Below, one piece after another: positions 46,523-54,784 of a stretch of DNA of 64,000 nt; within the stretch, counting starts at the first letter, position 1; each line of letters opens with the position of its first letter. The position numbers and the translations under genes are program-made. The DNA comes from an uncultured Roseburia sp. (GTDB taxonomy: Bacteria > Bacillota_A > Clostridia > Lachnospirales > Lachnospiraceae): the NCBI GenBank assembly GCA_900753715.1, contig CAAEAE010000112.1, positions 14,578 through 78,577 on the forward strand. The letters run 5' to 3'. The notes under the pieces are model-generated. The model saw only the letters and a list, made by a program, of their open reading frames with translations. It searched no databases and had not been told where the DNA came from.

Positions 46523-46523
46523 T
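46484..46523 (+). terminator. Terminator fused to an extended -10 promoter, copy 2
   Basis: GCACTCTC (46484-46491) pairs with GGGAGTGC (46504-46511), followed by TTTT and TGC-TATAAT (hexamer 46518-46523). It resembles the module at 43545-43583 over about 40 bases. It insulates the element's first gene from spoIIID/thrS transcription and supplies a promoter. Confidence 0.65.
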
Positions 46524-46564
46524 GAAATCAGGTAACCTTGAGTATTGGTGAGGGGAGGTGCAAA

Positions 46565-47344
46565 ATGACAGGAATATATGATTGCTTTGGTTATGGCCCG
46601 GGATATGATATCTCTTTTGAAGAAAGGTACAAATTGATTAGAAAAGCGGGATTTGATTGTGTAATGTTATGGTGGAGCAATCAGTTTGGGAGAGGAGACG
46701 GTTATCAAGAGGATGTAAGACTAGCCAGAAGTGCAGGTTTATTTGTAGAAAATATCCATGCGCCTGTGCATGAACAGAATAATCTTTCACTGGACAATTT
46801 GAGTGGAGAAAGCGTATTTCAAAGTTATCTACAATGTGTAGCGGATTGCTGTGAATATGATATACCAACCATGGTAATACATTTGCCAAATGATAATAAT
46901 CCTTTAAATCAAACAGGAATCAGACGGTTGGCAGAACTTATAAACAAGGCAGAACAAAAGAATATTCAGATTGCTTTTGAAAATTTAAGTAACATTAAAA
47001 ATTTGAAAGTGGTGTTAAATAAATTCACTTCAAATAATGTAGGCTATTGTTATGATAGTTGTCATCATATAAATTATGCACCGGATGAAGATTTGTTAGG
47101 AATGTATGGAAACCGACTGATGGCAATTCATTTACAAGATAACAGCGGTAGCCATAATCAACATCAATTACCATTCGATGGCAATATTAACTGGGATACA
47201 GTTATGGAAAAAATTGCCTGTACAGGATACCGGGGAGCTACAACTTTAGAACCAATGAATTGGGATTATTCTCATTTAAATATCTGTCAGTTTTTGGAAT
47301 TGGCTTATGAAAGGGCAAAAAGACTTGATTACTTGCGAAAATAA
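46565..47344 (+). CDS. Sugar phosphate isomerase/epimerase-like TIM barrel protein
   Basis: 259 residues from ATG 46565, behind GGGGAGGTG. The AP-endonuclease-2/xylose-isomerase-like barrel is shown by GFDCVMLWWS, VENIHAPVH, MVIHLPND, IQIAFENL (metal Glu), VGYCYDSCHHI (Asp, His), MAIHLQDNSG and TTLEPMNWD. These include the metal-binding Glu, Asp and His positions. The real substrate is unknown. It lies inside the spoIIID element, first gene from the left end, and its codons are AT-rich. Confidence 0.85.
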   Translation: MTGIYDCFGYGPGYDISFEERYKLIRKAGFDCVMLWWSNQFGRGDGYQEDVRLARSAGLFVENIHAPVHEQNNLSLDNLSGESVFQSYLQCVADCCEYDIPTMVIHLPNDNNPLNQTGIRRLAELINKAEQKNIQIAFENLSNIKNLKVVLNKFTSNNVGYCYDSCHHINYAPDEDLLGMYGNRLMAIHLQDNSGSHNQHQLPFDGNINWDTVMEKIACTGYRGATTLEPMNWDYSHLNICQFLELAYERAKRLDYLRK

Positions 47345-47829
47345 TGTAGGTGATGAAAGGATGAAAACAGACGGGGAGTTCAATCAGATTTCTGATTGAT
47401 TCTGAGGGTTTGGGAGATAACTCCCAACAAGCAAAACTGCATTTTGTGTGTACAAATGCACTGCTTGCTAAGTTGTGAATATAGAAATGAAATTAAATTT
47501 GAATTTAGAAAGAAGGCAAAGGAGAGGATGCCGATTATAAAATTGTATACGGGATTGGCATTGAGACGCTTGAAGAAGATTAGTAACATAAAAGATTTTT
47601 CAAGCGTTTCTTTTTATTTTGCGACTTTGAATGGAATATGGTGTAGCTAGGAGCAGTTCATTTTTGAAAAAGTACGGTGGGAATGGACAAAAAGTCCAGT
47701 ATTTGGGGAACGTAATTTGATTTCAAGTAGGTTATGCTTAACTTAGATTAAAAGGTCTGGTCTAATCTAAGAATCTTTCTCATAGTATGGGAGAGAAGGA
47801 CAGGCAAGGTAAGGGGGTGTAGCTTTCGC
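47345..47829. other. Non-coding stretch in the element with two hairpins
   Basis: No convincing gene is seen here. ACGCTTGAA (47566-47574) pairs with TTCAAGCGT (47599-47607) followed by TTCTTTTT, a likely terminator. CTTAGATTA (47742-47750) pairs perfectly with TAATCTAAG (47763-47771). Short ORFs on either strand lack RBS and family likeness. Confidence 0.5.
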
Positions 47830-48030
47830 TTGAAACGGACGAAATTAAATTATCGTTTTCATAATCCAAATTCAGCGGAAGATACTGCAGATTTCCTGTG
47901 CAAACTTTTAATAGAAGTAAATGCCGGGAAGGTAGAGCGGGCAATAGAGGATGCTGCATTGTATGCAGAGAGTGAGGGTTACATACTAGAAAATTTATCG
48001 GAAAACACGGAAAAGTTATGTGTGGGATAA
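47830..48030 (+). CDS. Small conserved mobile-element protein
   Basis: 66 residues from TTG 47830, ten bases after AAGGGGGTG. The sequence KRTKLNYRFHNPNSAEDTAD and KLLIEVNAGKVERAIEDA matches a short hypothetical protein I know as frequent in Clostridia integrative elements near recombinases. Function unknown. Helical composition, acidic C-terminus. A weak hairpin CAAGG/CCTTG with T run (48037-48057) follows. Confidence 0.65.
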   Translation: MKRTKLNYRFHNPNSAEDTADFLCKLLIEVNAGKVERAIEDAALYAESEGYILENLSENTEKLCVG

Positions 48031-48190
48031 GAGGAGCAAGGTGAGAGCCTTGTTTTTCTTATTATGATAGTAGATGAAACGCAATCAGGTACAGTTCTAT
48101 AAATGTTATGAGGTTATAGACTATAATCAACAGAAATTTACAAAATGTGATACTACAAACTGATATATGAGATAAAAACTCAAATATTGC

Positions 48191-48218
48191 TTGCAAATAT
48201 TTGCATCAGAGATATAAT
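48191..48218 (+). promoter_or_regulatory. Promoter of the defence operon with palindrome at -35
   Basis: TTGCAA (48191-48196), 16-base spacer, TATAAT (48213-48218). TGCAAATATTTGCA (48192-48205) is a perfect 14-base palindrome over the -35, likely a repressor site. Confidence 0.65.
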
Positions 48219-48243
48219 AAAGGTATAACGGAGGGTAAAAGAT

Positions 48244-49467
48244 ATGTTATGCCAGTTTACAGTAAAAAATTTCAAAAGTATAAGAGATGAAGTGACATTT
48301 GATATGCAGGCGGCTGCAATATCGGAGCATGAGGATAGAATTATTATAGATAAAGATGAGGAAAAATATTTACCGGTGTCAGTTATTTATGGGCCAAATG
48401 GCGGGGGAAAGTCCAATGTTTTGGCTGCATTGCATACCTTGGTGGCAAAAGTGTTACGTCCTCTTTTTGCCACAGAGGATAGCGAGGAAAAGGTTTTACT
48501 TCAAAAGAAAATAATTGTGGAACCGTTTGCGTTTTCAGTGAGTAAGGATGAGCCTACAGAATTTGAATTATTCTTCCGAACCACAGTTTCAGAGTACAGA
48601 TACATTTTGCACGTAAAGCGTGATATCGTTTTATATGAGAGTTTGGATAGAGTAAAACTCGAAACAGGTAGAAAATCTGCTCTTTTTACCAGAGATGAAA
48701 ACGGCATCGTTTTAAAGGGAGCTTTTGCAAAACTGAAAGTTAGTGATGAATTATCTAAAACACTTACGCTACTTTCTTATTTAGGAATTGCTTATAAGGG
48801 AAATGTGGTGGTTAAGGATGTATTGAGTTGGTTTGAATATGGAATTGAATTCTTGAATTATGGAAATCCAATACAGGAACTTAAAATGGCTGTGTCCACA
48901 TCGGAAGAGGTGAAACAGTTAATGCTTCAGATGATTCAGGAGATGGACTTAGACATTGTAGATTTCAGAGTGGAAGAAAAAGAAAATGACAGAATAGATA
49001 TATTCACGAAGCATTGCGTAGATGATGTGGAAACAGAAATCAATTTGTTTGATGAATCCAGTGGAACACAGAAATTATTTGGATTACTTCCGTTTATTGC
49101 AGAAAGCCTGATTACCGGAACCGTGCTTGTGATTGATGAGTTGGACGCAAAAATCCATCCAGTTTTACTTCGTCATATTATTATGATGTTCAATAATATG
49201 AGTATCAATAGACATAAAGCCCAGTTGATTTTCACATCCCACGATCTGTCAACGATGAACAGCGAAGTATTCCGCAGAGATGAAATCTGGTTTGTGGCAA
49301 AAGGAAATGCACAGAATTCTAAACTTTATTCTTTGGTAGAGTTCAAGAATGAAAAAGGGGAATCTGTCAGAAAGGATGCCAAGTTCGACAAGCAATATCT
49401 GGAAGGTAAGTACGGCGCTGATCCGTACCTCAGAAGAATTATAGATTGGGGGAAAGTGAATGCCTAA
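48244..49467 (+). CDS. AAA family ATPase, RloA/AbiLi-like
   Basis: 407 residues. ABC/SMC-type ATPase: FTVKNFKSIRDEVTFDM start, Walker A GPNGGGKS (50-57), signature-like DESSGTQKLFGLLPF, Walker B LVIDELD (Asp298/Glu299), and the H-loop FTSHDLSTMN. Such single-gene OLD/AAA_15-type ATPases form the first subunit of the AbiL abortive-infection pair with RloB. RBS GGAGGG before ATG 48244. Its stop overlaps the RloB gene by eight bases. Phage-defence role is inferred from family and pairing. Confidence 0.88.
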   Translation: MLCQFTVKNFKSIRDEVTFDMQAAAISEHEDRIIIDKDEEKYLPVSVIYGPNGGGKSNVLAALHTLVAKVLRPLFATEDSEEKVLLQKKIIVEPFAFSVSKDEPTEFELFFRTTVSEYRYILHVKRDIVLYESLDRVKLETGRKSALFTRDENGIVLKGAFAKLKVSDELSKTLTLLSYLGIAYKGNVVVKDVLSWFEYGIEFLNYGNPIQELKMAVSTSEEVKQLMLQMIQEMDLDIVDFRVEEKENDRIDIFTKHCVDDVETEINLFDESSGTQKLFGLLPFIAESLITGTVLVIDELDAKIHPVLLRHIIMMFNNMSINRHKAQLIFTSHDLSTMNSEVFRRDEIWFVAKGNAQNSKLYSLVEFKNEKGESVRKDAKFDKQYLEGKYGADPYLRRIIDWGKVNA

Positions 49468-50158
49468 AAAAGCCGGAACTGAAAAATGGAAGAAGAAGCG
49501 TCGCCAGGAATATTTGGAGATGAAACAGTATAGGTACTATATCTTTTGTGAAGGACAGCAGACGGAACCCAATTACTTTTTAGGGTTTAAGAAGCTGATA
49601 GAGGAAAATCCGATTTACAAAGATATGGTATTGATTGAAATTGAACCATGCCAGGCAGAAACTATGCGAGTGATTGGAATGGCTGAGGACTATGTTAAGA
49701 AGAACGAGATTCAGAAGGGACAAGTTTGGTGTGTGTATGATAAGGATAGCTTTCCTGCAGAACATTTCAACGGTGTTGAGGAACGAGCCAATAGCCTGAA
49801 TAGAATTAATCCGGAATTACAGTATCATGCAGCGTGGAGTAATGAATGTATTGAGTTCTGGTTTCTGCTTCATTTTGCGTATTATACAGCGAATAACCAC
49901 AGGACAGAGTATATTTCATTCTTGAATGATAAATTCAAAGAACTGGGAATCGGAAAATATCAGAAGAATATGAATGATATTTTTACGATACTGATGGAAT
50001 ACGGGAATCCTAAGCTGGCGATCCGATACGCGAAGAGGATTATGAAAGATGGAGAGGGAAAGACACCAACGGAAATCGCACCGGGAACAAAGGTGTATGA
50101 GTTGGTGGAGGAACTGGCGAAGTATTTGCCGGAGGAAGTACAAAAAGTTATGAGATAA
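49460..50158 (+). CDS. RloB family protein (AbiLii-like), TOPRIM-like nuclease candidate
   Basis: 232 residues. Basic start (MPKKAGTEKWKKKRRQEYLE) then YYIFCEGQQTEPNYFLGF and VWCVYDKDSF: a Glu followed by DxD in the order expected for TOPRIM-like folds. SNECIEFWFLLHF is a hallmark of RloB. It is coupled to the ATPase gene by overlap. In AbiL systems the ATPase and RloB-like subunits act together to stop phage. Catalysis is inferred. Confidence 0.88.
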   Translation: MPKKAGTEKWKKKRRQEYLEMKQYRYYIFCEGQQTEPNYFLGFKKLIEENPIYKDMVLIEIEPCQAETMRVIGMAEDYVKKNEIQKGQVWCVYDKDSFPAEHFNGVEERANSLNRINPELQYHAAWSNECIEFWFLLHFAYYTANNHRTEYISFLNDKFKELGIGKYQKNMNDIFTILMEYGNPKLAIRYAKRIMKDGEGKTPTEIAPGTKVYELVEELAKYLPEEVQKVMR

Positions 50159-50173
50159 AGAAAGGGTAAAATA

Positions 50174-52702
50174 ATGATTGATTTTTCTAAAAAAATAAAA
50201 AAAGCAGTTGTGGAAAAAAGCGATAATCCGGTCGATATTTATAATGGGTTGGATCGTACAAGCGTAGCTGGACCATTGCGTGCTTCGCAAGAAATGGTAT
50301 TAAGCAAATGGTATAGCGAAAGAATAGATGATAAAGATGTAATTATTAAGTTGCATACAGGCGAAGGAAAGACATTAATTGGTCTTTTGGCATTGATGAC
50401 AAATTTAAATAGAGGAAATAGTCCGTGTATTTATGTTTGCCCCAATAAATATTTAGTGGAGCAAGTATGCAAAGAAGCAAGTAAGTTTGGAATACCAGTT
50501 TGTACAATAGGTGAAAATAATCAGCTACCAAATGATTTTGTATCTGGAAATAGAATTTTAGTTACACATGTGCAAAAGATGTTTAATGGAAAAACTATAT
50601 TCGGTACAGGTAATGCTTCCGAAAAGGTGGGAGCAATCGTACTTGATGATGCACATGCGTGTTTGGATGCTATAAGGGAATCTTTTGTGATTAGTATCAA
50701 ACGCAATTCTAATAAAGAACTGTATGAGAGTTTATTGGCAATATTTGAAGATGATTTAAAAGAACAAGGTGAAGGCACATTTTGGGATGTAAAAAATAAT
50801 GCGGATTATGAAAGCTTGATGATGATTCCTTATTGGGCATGGATTGACAAAAAATCTCAAGTGCTTAAAACGTTAGCAATGAATGAATCAAATAGTTGTG
50901 TTACATATGTTTGGCCATTGATAAAGGACAGTTTGGATAAATGCCAAGCTTTTGTGAATGGTAGTGAAATACAGATTATGCCAGTCGTTTCCCCTATTAG
51001 CTTTTTTGGAAGCTTTGCGAATGCAAAGCATAGGATATTAATGTCTGCAACGACTCAGGATGACAGCTTTTTTGTAAAAACATTGGGAATATCAATAAAT
51101 GCAATAAAGACTCCCATTGTGAATGAAAAAATGAAATGGTCTGGAGAGAAAATGCTACTCATTCCAGAATTGATAGCAGATGATTTAACAAGAGATGCAT
51201 TTATAGAAACATTTGGTAAATTTGAATATAAATTTGGGGTGGTATCTTTGACTCCGACTTTGAAAAAACAAGATTCCTATAGAGAGTTTGGATGTACATT
51301 GATTGACAAAAACAATATTGTTTTTGAAATTAATAATTTGCAACACGGTGTATACGGTAAAATGAAAGTTTTGGCAAATCGGTATGATGGAATAGATTTG
51401 CCGGATAATGCATGCAGAATACTTGTTTTGGACTCGTTACCTTTCTTCACGAATATGAATGACAAATATGAAGAAAAAGCGAGAAGAGAGTGTGAATTAA
51501 TTCAAAAGAAATTGGCTCAAAAGATTGAACAGGGATTGGGGAGAAGTGTCCGAGGAGAAAAGGATTATAGTTGTATTGTAATTATAGGATCAGAGTTGGT
51601 TAGCTTCGTGAGAAGTATAACAACAAGGAAATTGTTTTCAAAACAGACGCAAAAACAGATAGAAATAGGATTACAGATGGCTGAATGGGCTAATGAAGGG
51701 CGAGAAGAGATTTCCTTTGCGGATTTAATTTCTTTAATAAATCAATGCTTAAAACGTGACCTCGGATGGAAGAAATTCTATGAAAGTGAAATGGACAGTA
51801 TCGATGATGAAGAAGAGAATAGGGATGAAGAGTTGGGAATACTGTCATTAGAACAGAAAGCTGATAATTTCTTTATCTGTGAGAGGTATGATGATGCTAC
51901 GAAGGTGTATCAAGATATTCTGGATAAGACCAAACATGATGATAGTGAAAGAGGATGGTATTTACAGAAAATGGCGCACTGTAAATACTTTGGCAGTAAA
52001 CTTGAATCACAGAAATTGCAAAGAGGCGCTTTTGAAAAGAATTTTGAGCTGTTAAAACCAATAGAAGGAGTCTACTATAAAAAGATAGAAAATATCAATT
52101 TAAACAGGACTCAGAATATTATCAAATATATACAACAATTTCCCTCATATGAAGAACTAATGCTAGAAATAAATACTTTATGTGAACGATTGAGTTTTGG
52201 AACAGAGGCAGATGCATTTGAAAAAAACCTGGAAGAAATAGGACAGGCATTAGGATATTTAAGTCAGCGCCCAGATAAGACAATAAGAAAAGGTCCAGAC
52301 AATCTTTGGGGAATTGGTAATAATACATTTATAATGTTTGAATGCAAAAGTGAAGTTTCGCAAGGAAGAAAAGAGATTCATAAATCAGAAGTTGGACAGA
52401 TGAACAATCATTGTGGCTGGTTTGAAAAAGAGTATTTAGATGCAAAAGTTTGTAGAGTGATGATTATTCCAACGTCATACTTGGCTTATGATGCGGATTT
52501 TACACATGATGTGAAAATAATGCGAAAAAATGAAATGCAGTTATTAAGAAAAAATTTTTTAGCGTTTTTCAAGGAGTTTAAAGGATATGATATAATGTGT
52601 TTAGAGGATAAGTTTATACATGATTGCCTTGAAATGCATAGTCTGGATAATGAAAGTATAATGACGAAATATGCTGAGGATGTTAAGATTAAAGAACAAT
52701 AA
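50174..52702 (+). CDS. Superfamily 2 helicase (XPD/DinG-like) with C-terminal PD-(D/E)xK nuclease domain
   Basis: 842 residues, 15 bp after rloB, so in the same operon. Walker A is HTGEGKT (61-67) and motif II DDAH (158-161). Motif VI is seen as EQGLGRSVRGEKDYS (~450). A helical TPR-like segment is at ~555-640. The C-terminal domain has GPDNLWG (Asp709) and FECKSE (Glu723, Lys725), fitting a D...ExK nuclease centre. Stand-alone helicase-nuclease fusions are typical of anti-phage islands. I cannot match it to a named system; it may be an added module of the AbiL-like pair or act alone. Confidence 0.8.
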   Translation: MIDFSKKIKKAVVEKSDNPVDIYNGLDRTSVAGPLRASQEMVLSKWYSERIDDKDVIIKLHTGEGKTLIGLLALMTNLNRGNSPCIYVCPNKYLVEQVCKEASKFGIPVCTIGENNQLPNDFVSGNRILVTHVQKMFNGKTIFGTGNASEKVGAIVLDDAHACLDAIRESFVISIKRNSNKELYESLLAIFEDDLKEQGEGTFWDVKNNADYESLMMIPYWAWIDKKSQVLKTLAMNESNSCVTYVWPLIKDSLDKCQAFVNGSEIQIMPVVSPISFFGSFANAKHRILMSATTQDDSFFVKTLGISINAIKTPIVNEKMKWSGEKMLLIPELIADDLTRDAFIETFGKFEYKFGVVSLTPTLKKQDSYREFGCTLIDKNNIVFEINNLQHGVYGKMKVLANRYDGIDLPDNACRILVLDSLPFFTNMNDKYEEKARRECELIQKKLAQKIEQGLGRSVRGEKDYSCIVIIGSELVSFVRSITTRKLFSKQTQKQIEIGLQMAEWANEGREEISFADLISLINQCLKRDLGWKKFYESEMDSIDDEEENRDEELGILSLEQKADNFFICERYDDATKVYQDILDKTKHDDSERGWYLQKMAHCKYFGSKLESQKLQRGAFEKNFELLKPIEGVYYKKIENINLNRTQNIIKYIQQFPSYEELMLEINTLCERLSFGTEADAFEKNLEEIGQALGYLSQRPDKTIRKGPDNLWGIGNNTFIMFECKSEVSQGRKEIHKSEVGQMNNHCGWFEKEYLDAKVCRVMIIPTSYLAYDADFTHDVKIMRKNEMQLLRKNFLAFFKEFKGYDIMCLEDKFIHDCLEMHSLDNESIMTKYAEDVKIKEQ

Positions 52703-52709
52703 TTTAGAA

Positions 52710-52745
52710 AAAAAGGACTACCATTGAAAGATGGAGTCCTTTTTG
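52710..52745 (+). terminator. Terminator of the defence operon
   Basis: AAAAGGACT-A-CCAT pairs with ATGG-AGTCCTTTT, followed by more T; it separates the operon from the recombinase gene. Confidence 0.85.
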
Positions 52746-52822
52746 GTTGTAAGTGACTTAGAAATATGATATTTTAATAGATGTAACAGAATGATTTTAC
52801 AATAACAGAAAGGCCTGAAGAC

Positions 52823-54448
52823 ATGAACATCGCCGCATACTGTCGTGTATCCACAGATAAATCCGACCAACTCAACAGTCTAGAAACTCAAAAAGAGTTC
52901 TTCTTAGAATATACCAAGCGAACCGGGGACAACCTTATAAAATTATATGCAGACGAGGGTATTTCCGGAACCAAAATCAAAAATCGTAAAGAATTTCAGC
53001 GTATGCTTGCAGATGCGGAAAAGGGCTTATTCGATATGGTTGTAGTTAAGGATATTTCCCGTTTTGCCAGGAACACGGTTGACCTTTTACAAAGTGTTCG
53101 CAAACTGAAATCTCTCGGTATCGAAACACAATTCTTAACTGCCAACATGACCAGTATGGGCAACAGCGAATTTGTCTTAACTATCTTCGGTGCATTAGCC
53201 CAGGAGGAAAGCGCCAATACTTCTAAACGTATTAAATTTGGTAAAAAGATGAATGCGGAAAAGGGTCGTGTTCCGAACATCGTTTTTGGCTATGATAAGA
53301 CGATTGGAGACTATTTTAACCTTTCTATCAATGAGAACGAGGCAATGGCAATCCGGCAGATTTTTCAGTGGTATACAGAGGAAGGCTATGGCGGATCAAA
53401 GATTGCGAATATGCTCAATGAACGAGGCATCAAGACCAAGCGTGGCAACAACTGGAGCCAGAACTCCGTTTGCCGAATCTTGACTAATGAGATATACACC
53501 GGGAAAATTATCAACGGCAAAGAAGAGATTGCAGATTTTCTGACCGGTCAGAGAAAAGAAAAGGATGAATCAGAATGGCTTGTTACGCTTCGACCGGAAC
53601 TTCGGATTATTGAAGATGAAGTCTTTGATAAAGCACAGGATATTTTAAAAGGTCGTCATGATTCCTTCAAAATTACTCATGAGCGACAGAGTAACAAATA
53701 TTTATTCTCTACATTGATTAAATGCAAGGAGTGTGGTTGGTCTTTTCGCAGAACGGTTCGCCAATACAAGAATACCTATGTGCGCTGGGTGTGTTCCGGG
53801 CATAATGGGAAAGGGGCAGATAGCTGCCCGAATGCTGTGACGGTAGATGAGGAAGAACTGATCCAGGCGCTGCAGGATTATTTTCAGGAGATTCTTAGTA
53901 AGAAGAAAAAAGTAATCAATTATGTGATTAAAGAATTTCAGCGAGTATACAAAGCAAAAGATGAAAATATTGAGTACGAAAAGCAGCTAAATACAGAATT
54001 GGACAGGCTTCGCAAATCTCGTGAAAAATACATGGATATGTATACCGATGATTTGATTTCCAGAGAGGAATTGAATAAGAAAATCGGTGGGATGCGAAAA
54101 GAGATTGAACGGTTGGAGAATGAACTGAAAATGGTCTCTTATCATCTGACCAAGGGAGAACAACTGGAAGCAATTTTGAACAGCACATTCAAGCAACTGG
54201 AGGATATCACAGATGTTCATGAAATGACAAATGCACAGTTGAAGCGCCTGATTCAGAAAATCGAAGTGGACAAGGAAGGGAATGTTGATATTTACCTTCG
54301 GCTAATTGGTGATTTAGGACTGGATGAAGCTGTGTTGATTGAAAGAACAGAGAATTCCCAAGAAAACAATGATTTGGCAAGCAAATTAAACGGAAACAAC
54401 ATGAGCAGTAACATAAAAACAGCTCCAATTCGTCATGACCATACATAA
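52823..54448 (+). CDS. Large serine recombinase of the spoIIID element
   Basis: 541 residues. Resolvase domain at 1-150 with catalytic Ser10 in YCRVSTDK and the Arg pair in DISRFARN. Recombinase domain follows (GYGGSKIANMLNERGIKTKRG). A zinc ribbon (CKECGWSF...CSGHNGKGADSCPN, ~298-333) and a coiled coil (~370-450) are standard for large serine integrases. The last codons and the TAA stop lie across the right attachment site TACAT, so the C-terminus differs between integrated and excised forms. No start signal is strong; ATG 52823 follows AAAGG. It presumably excises the element. Confidence 0.95.
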   Translation: MNIAAYCRVSTDKSDQLNSLETQKEFFLEYTKRTGDNLIKLYADEGISGTKIKNRKEFQRMLADAEKGLFDMVVVKDISRFARNTVDLLQSVRKLKSLGIETQFLTANMTSMGNSEFVLTIFGALAQEESANTSKRIKFGKKMNAEKGRVPNIVFGYDKTIGDYFNLSINENEAMAIRQIFQWYTEEGYGGSKIANMLNERGIKTKRGNNWSQNSVCRILTNEIYTGKIINGKEEIADFLTGQRKEKDESEWLVTLRPELRIIEDEVFDKAQDILKGRHDSFKITHERQSNKYLFSTLIKCKECGWSFRRTVRQYKNTYVRWVCSGHNGKGADSCPNAVTVDEEELIQALQDYFQEILSKKKKVINYVIKEFQRVYKAKDENIEYEKQLNTELDRLRKSREKYMDMYTDDLISREELNKKIGGMRKEIERLENELKMVSYHLTKGEQLEAILNSTFKQLEDITDVHEMTNAQLKRLIQKIEVDKEGNVDIYLRLIGDLGLDEAVLIERTENSQENNDLASKLNGNNMSSNIKTAPIRHDHT

Positions 54449-54590
54449 AGACGTCACCGAGCGCCTTGTGCAGGTGAATCCTGCGCTTGCCCAGGAGGCA
54501 AGGAAAATTCTTGATGTCAATAAGTCGGAGCGTCATATCCGCGGCGGACTTGCCACAAGAGAGAAATATGCACACCAGCATATGCACTAG
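54435..54590 (+). CDS. spoIIID: Interrupted spoIIID, 3' half (SpoIIID C-terminus)
   Basis: From 54447 the frame reads KDVTERLVQVNPALAQEARK then LDVNKSERHIRGGLATREKY to TAG 54588-54590: 47 residues equal to the SpoIIID C-terminal part. A local ATG at 54435 could start a 51-residue peptide but has no RBS. Fused to 46301-46414 at CAT|AAA it gives STVH-KDVTE, the conserved sequence, and 85 residues in total. A terminator follows. No frameshift or stop is present, which argues that the gene remains usable after excision. Confidence 0.88.
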   Translation: MTIHKDVTERLVQVNPALAQEARKILDVNKSERHIRGGLATREKYAHQHMH

Positions 54591-54597
54591 AAGGAAG

Positions 54598-54632
54598 AGT
54601 CATCATATGGAATCCATATGGTGGCTTTTTTA
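54598..54632 (+). terminator. Terminator after spoIIID
   Basis: GTCATCATATGGA pairs with TCCATATGGTGGC (two G:T pairs) and is followed by TTTTTT. It ends the reconstituted spoIIID transcript. Confidence 0.85.
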
Positions 54633-54784
54633 CTCTACGGGCAGAATGCGCAGCACACTTTTGTTCCTTTCCGGTGTTTGGTATCGAATAATTGCGGCTG
54701 ATGTGTTATCATAGAGAAAAATGAATGGAGTACTTTTGAACTACAAGAGAGATGACAGGCAAAAACCAGGCAGGAGGAAAATGA

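Larger units (their letters stand above)
46410..54446. mobile_element. spoIIID-intervening element (~8.03 kb), serine-recombinase type
   Basis: The element separates two in-frame halves of spoIIID. TACAT occurs at both joints (46410-46414, 54442-54446); unit length is 8032 bp counting one copy. It encodes a large serine recombinase at the right end, transcribed toward that end. It is visibly richer in A+T than the flanks. Cargo: TIM-barrel isomerase, 66-residue protein, AbiL-like ATPase and RloB, helicase-nuclease. No phage structural or conjugation genes are present. Joining at TACAT gives an 85-codon intact spoIIID. The arrangement parallels the sigK skin element. Excision is inferred, not shown. 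Confidence 0.9.

Noticed and set aside
47396..47650. 84-codon plus-strand frame in the element
   Set aside because: No RBS, no family likeness, and its 3' part forms the terminator at 47566-47615.
46410..54446. Complete prophage or conjugative element
   Set aside because: No capsid, portal, terminase, relaxase or type IV secretion genes are present; only recombinase plus cargo.
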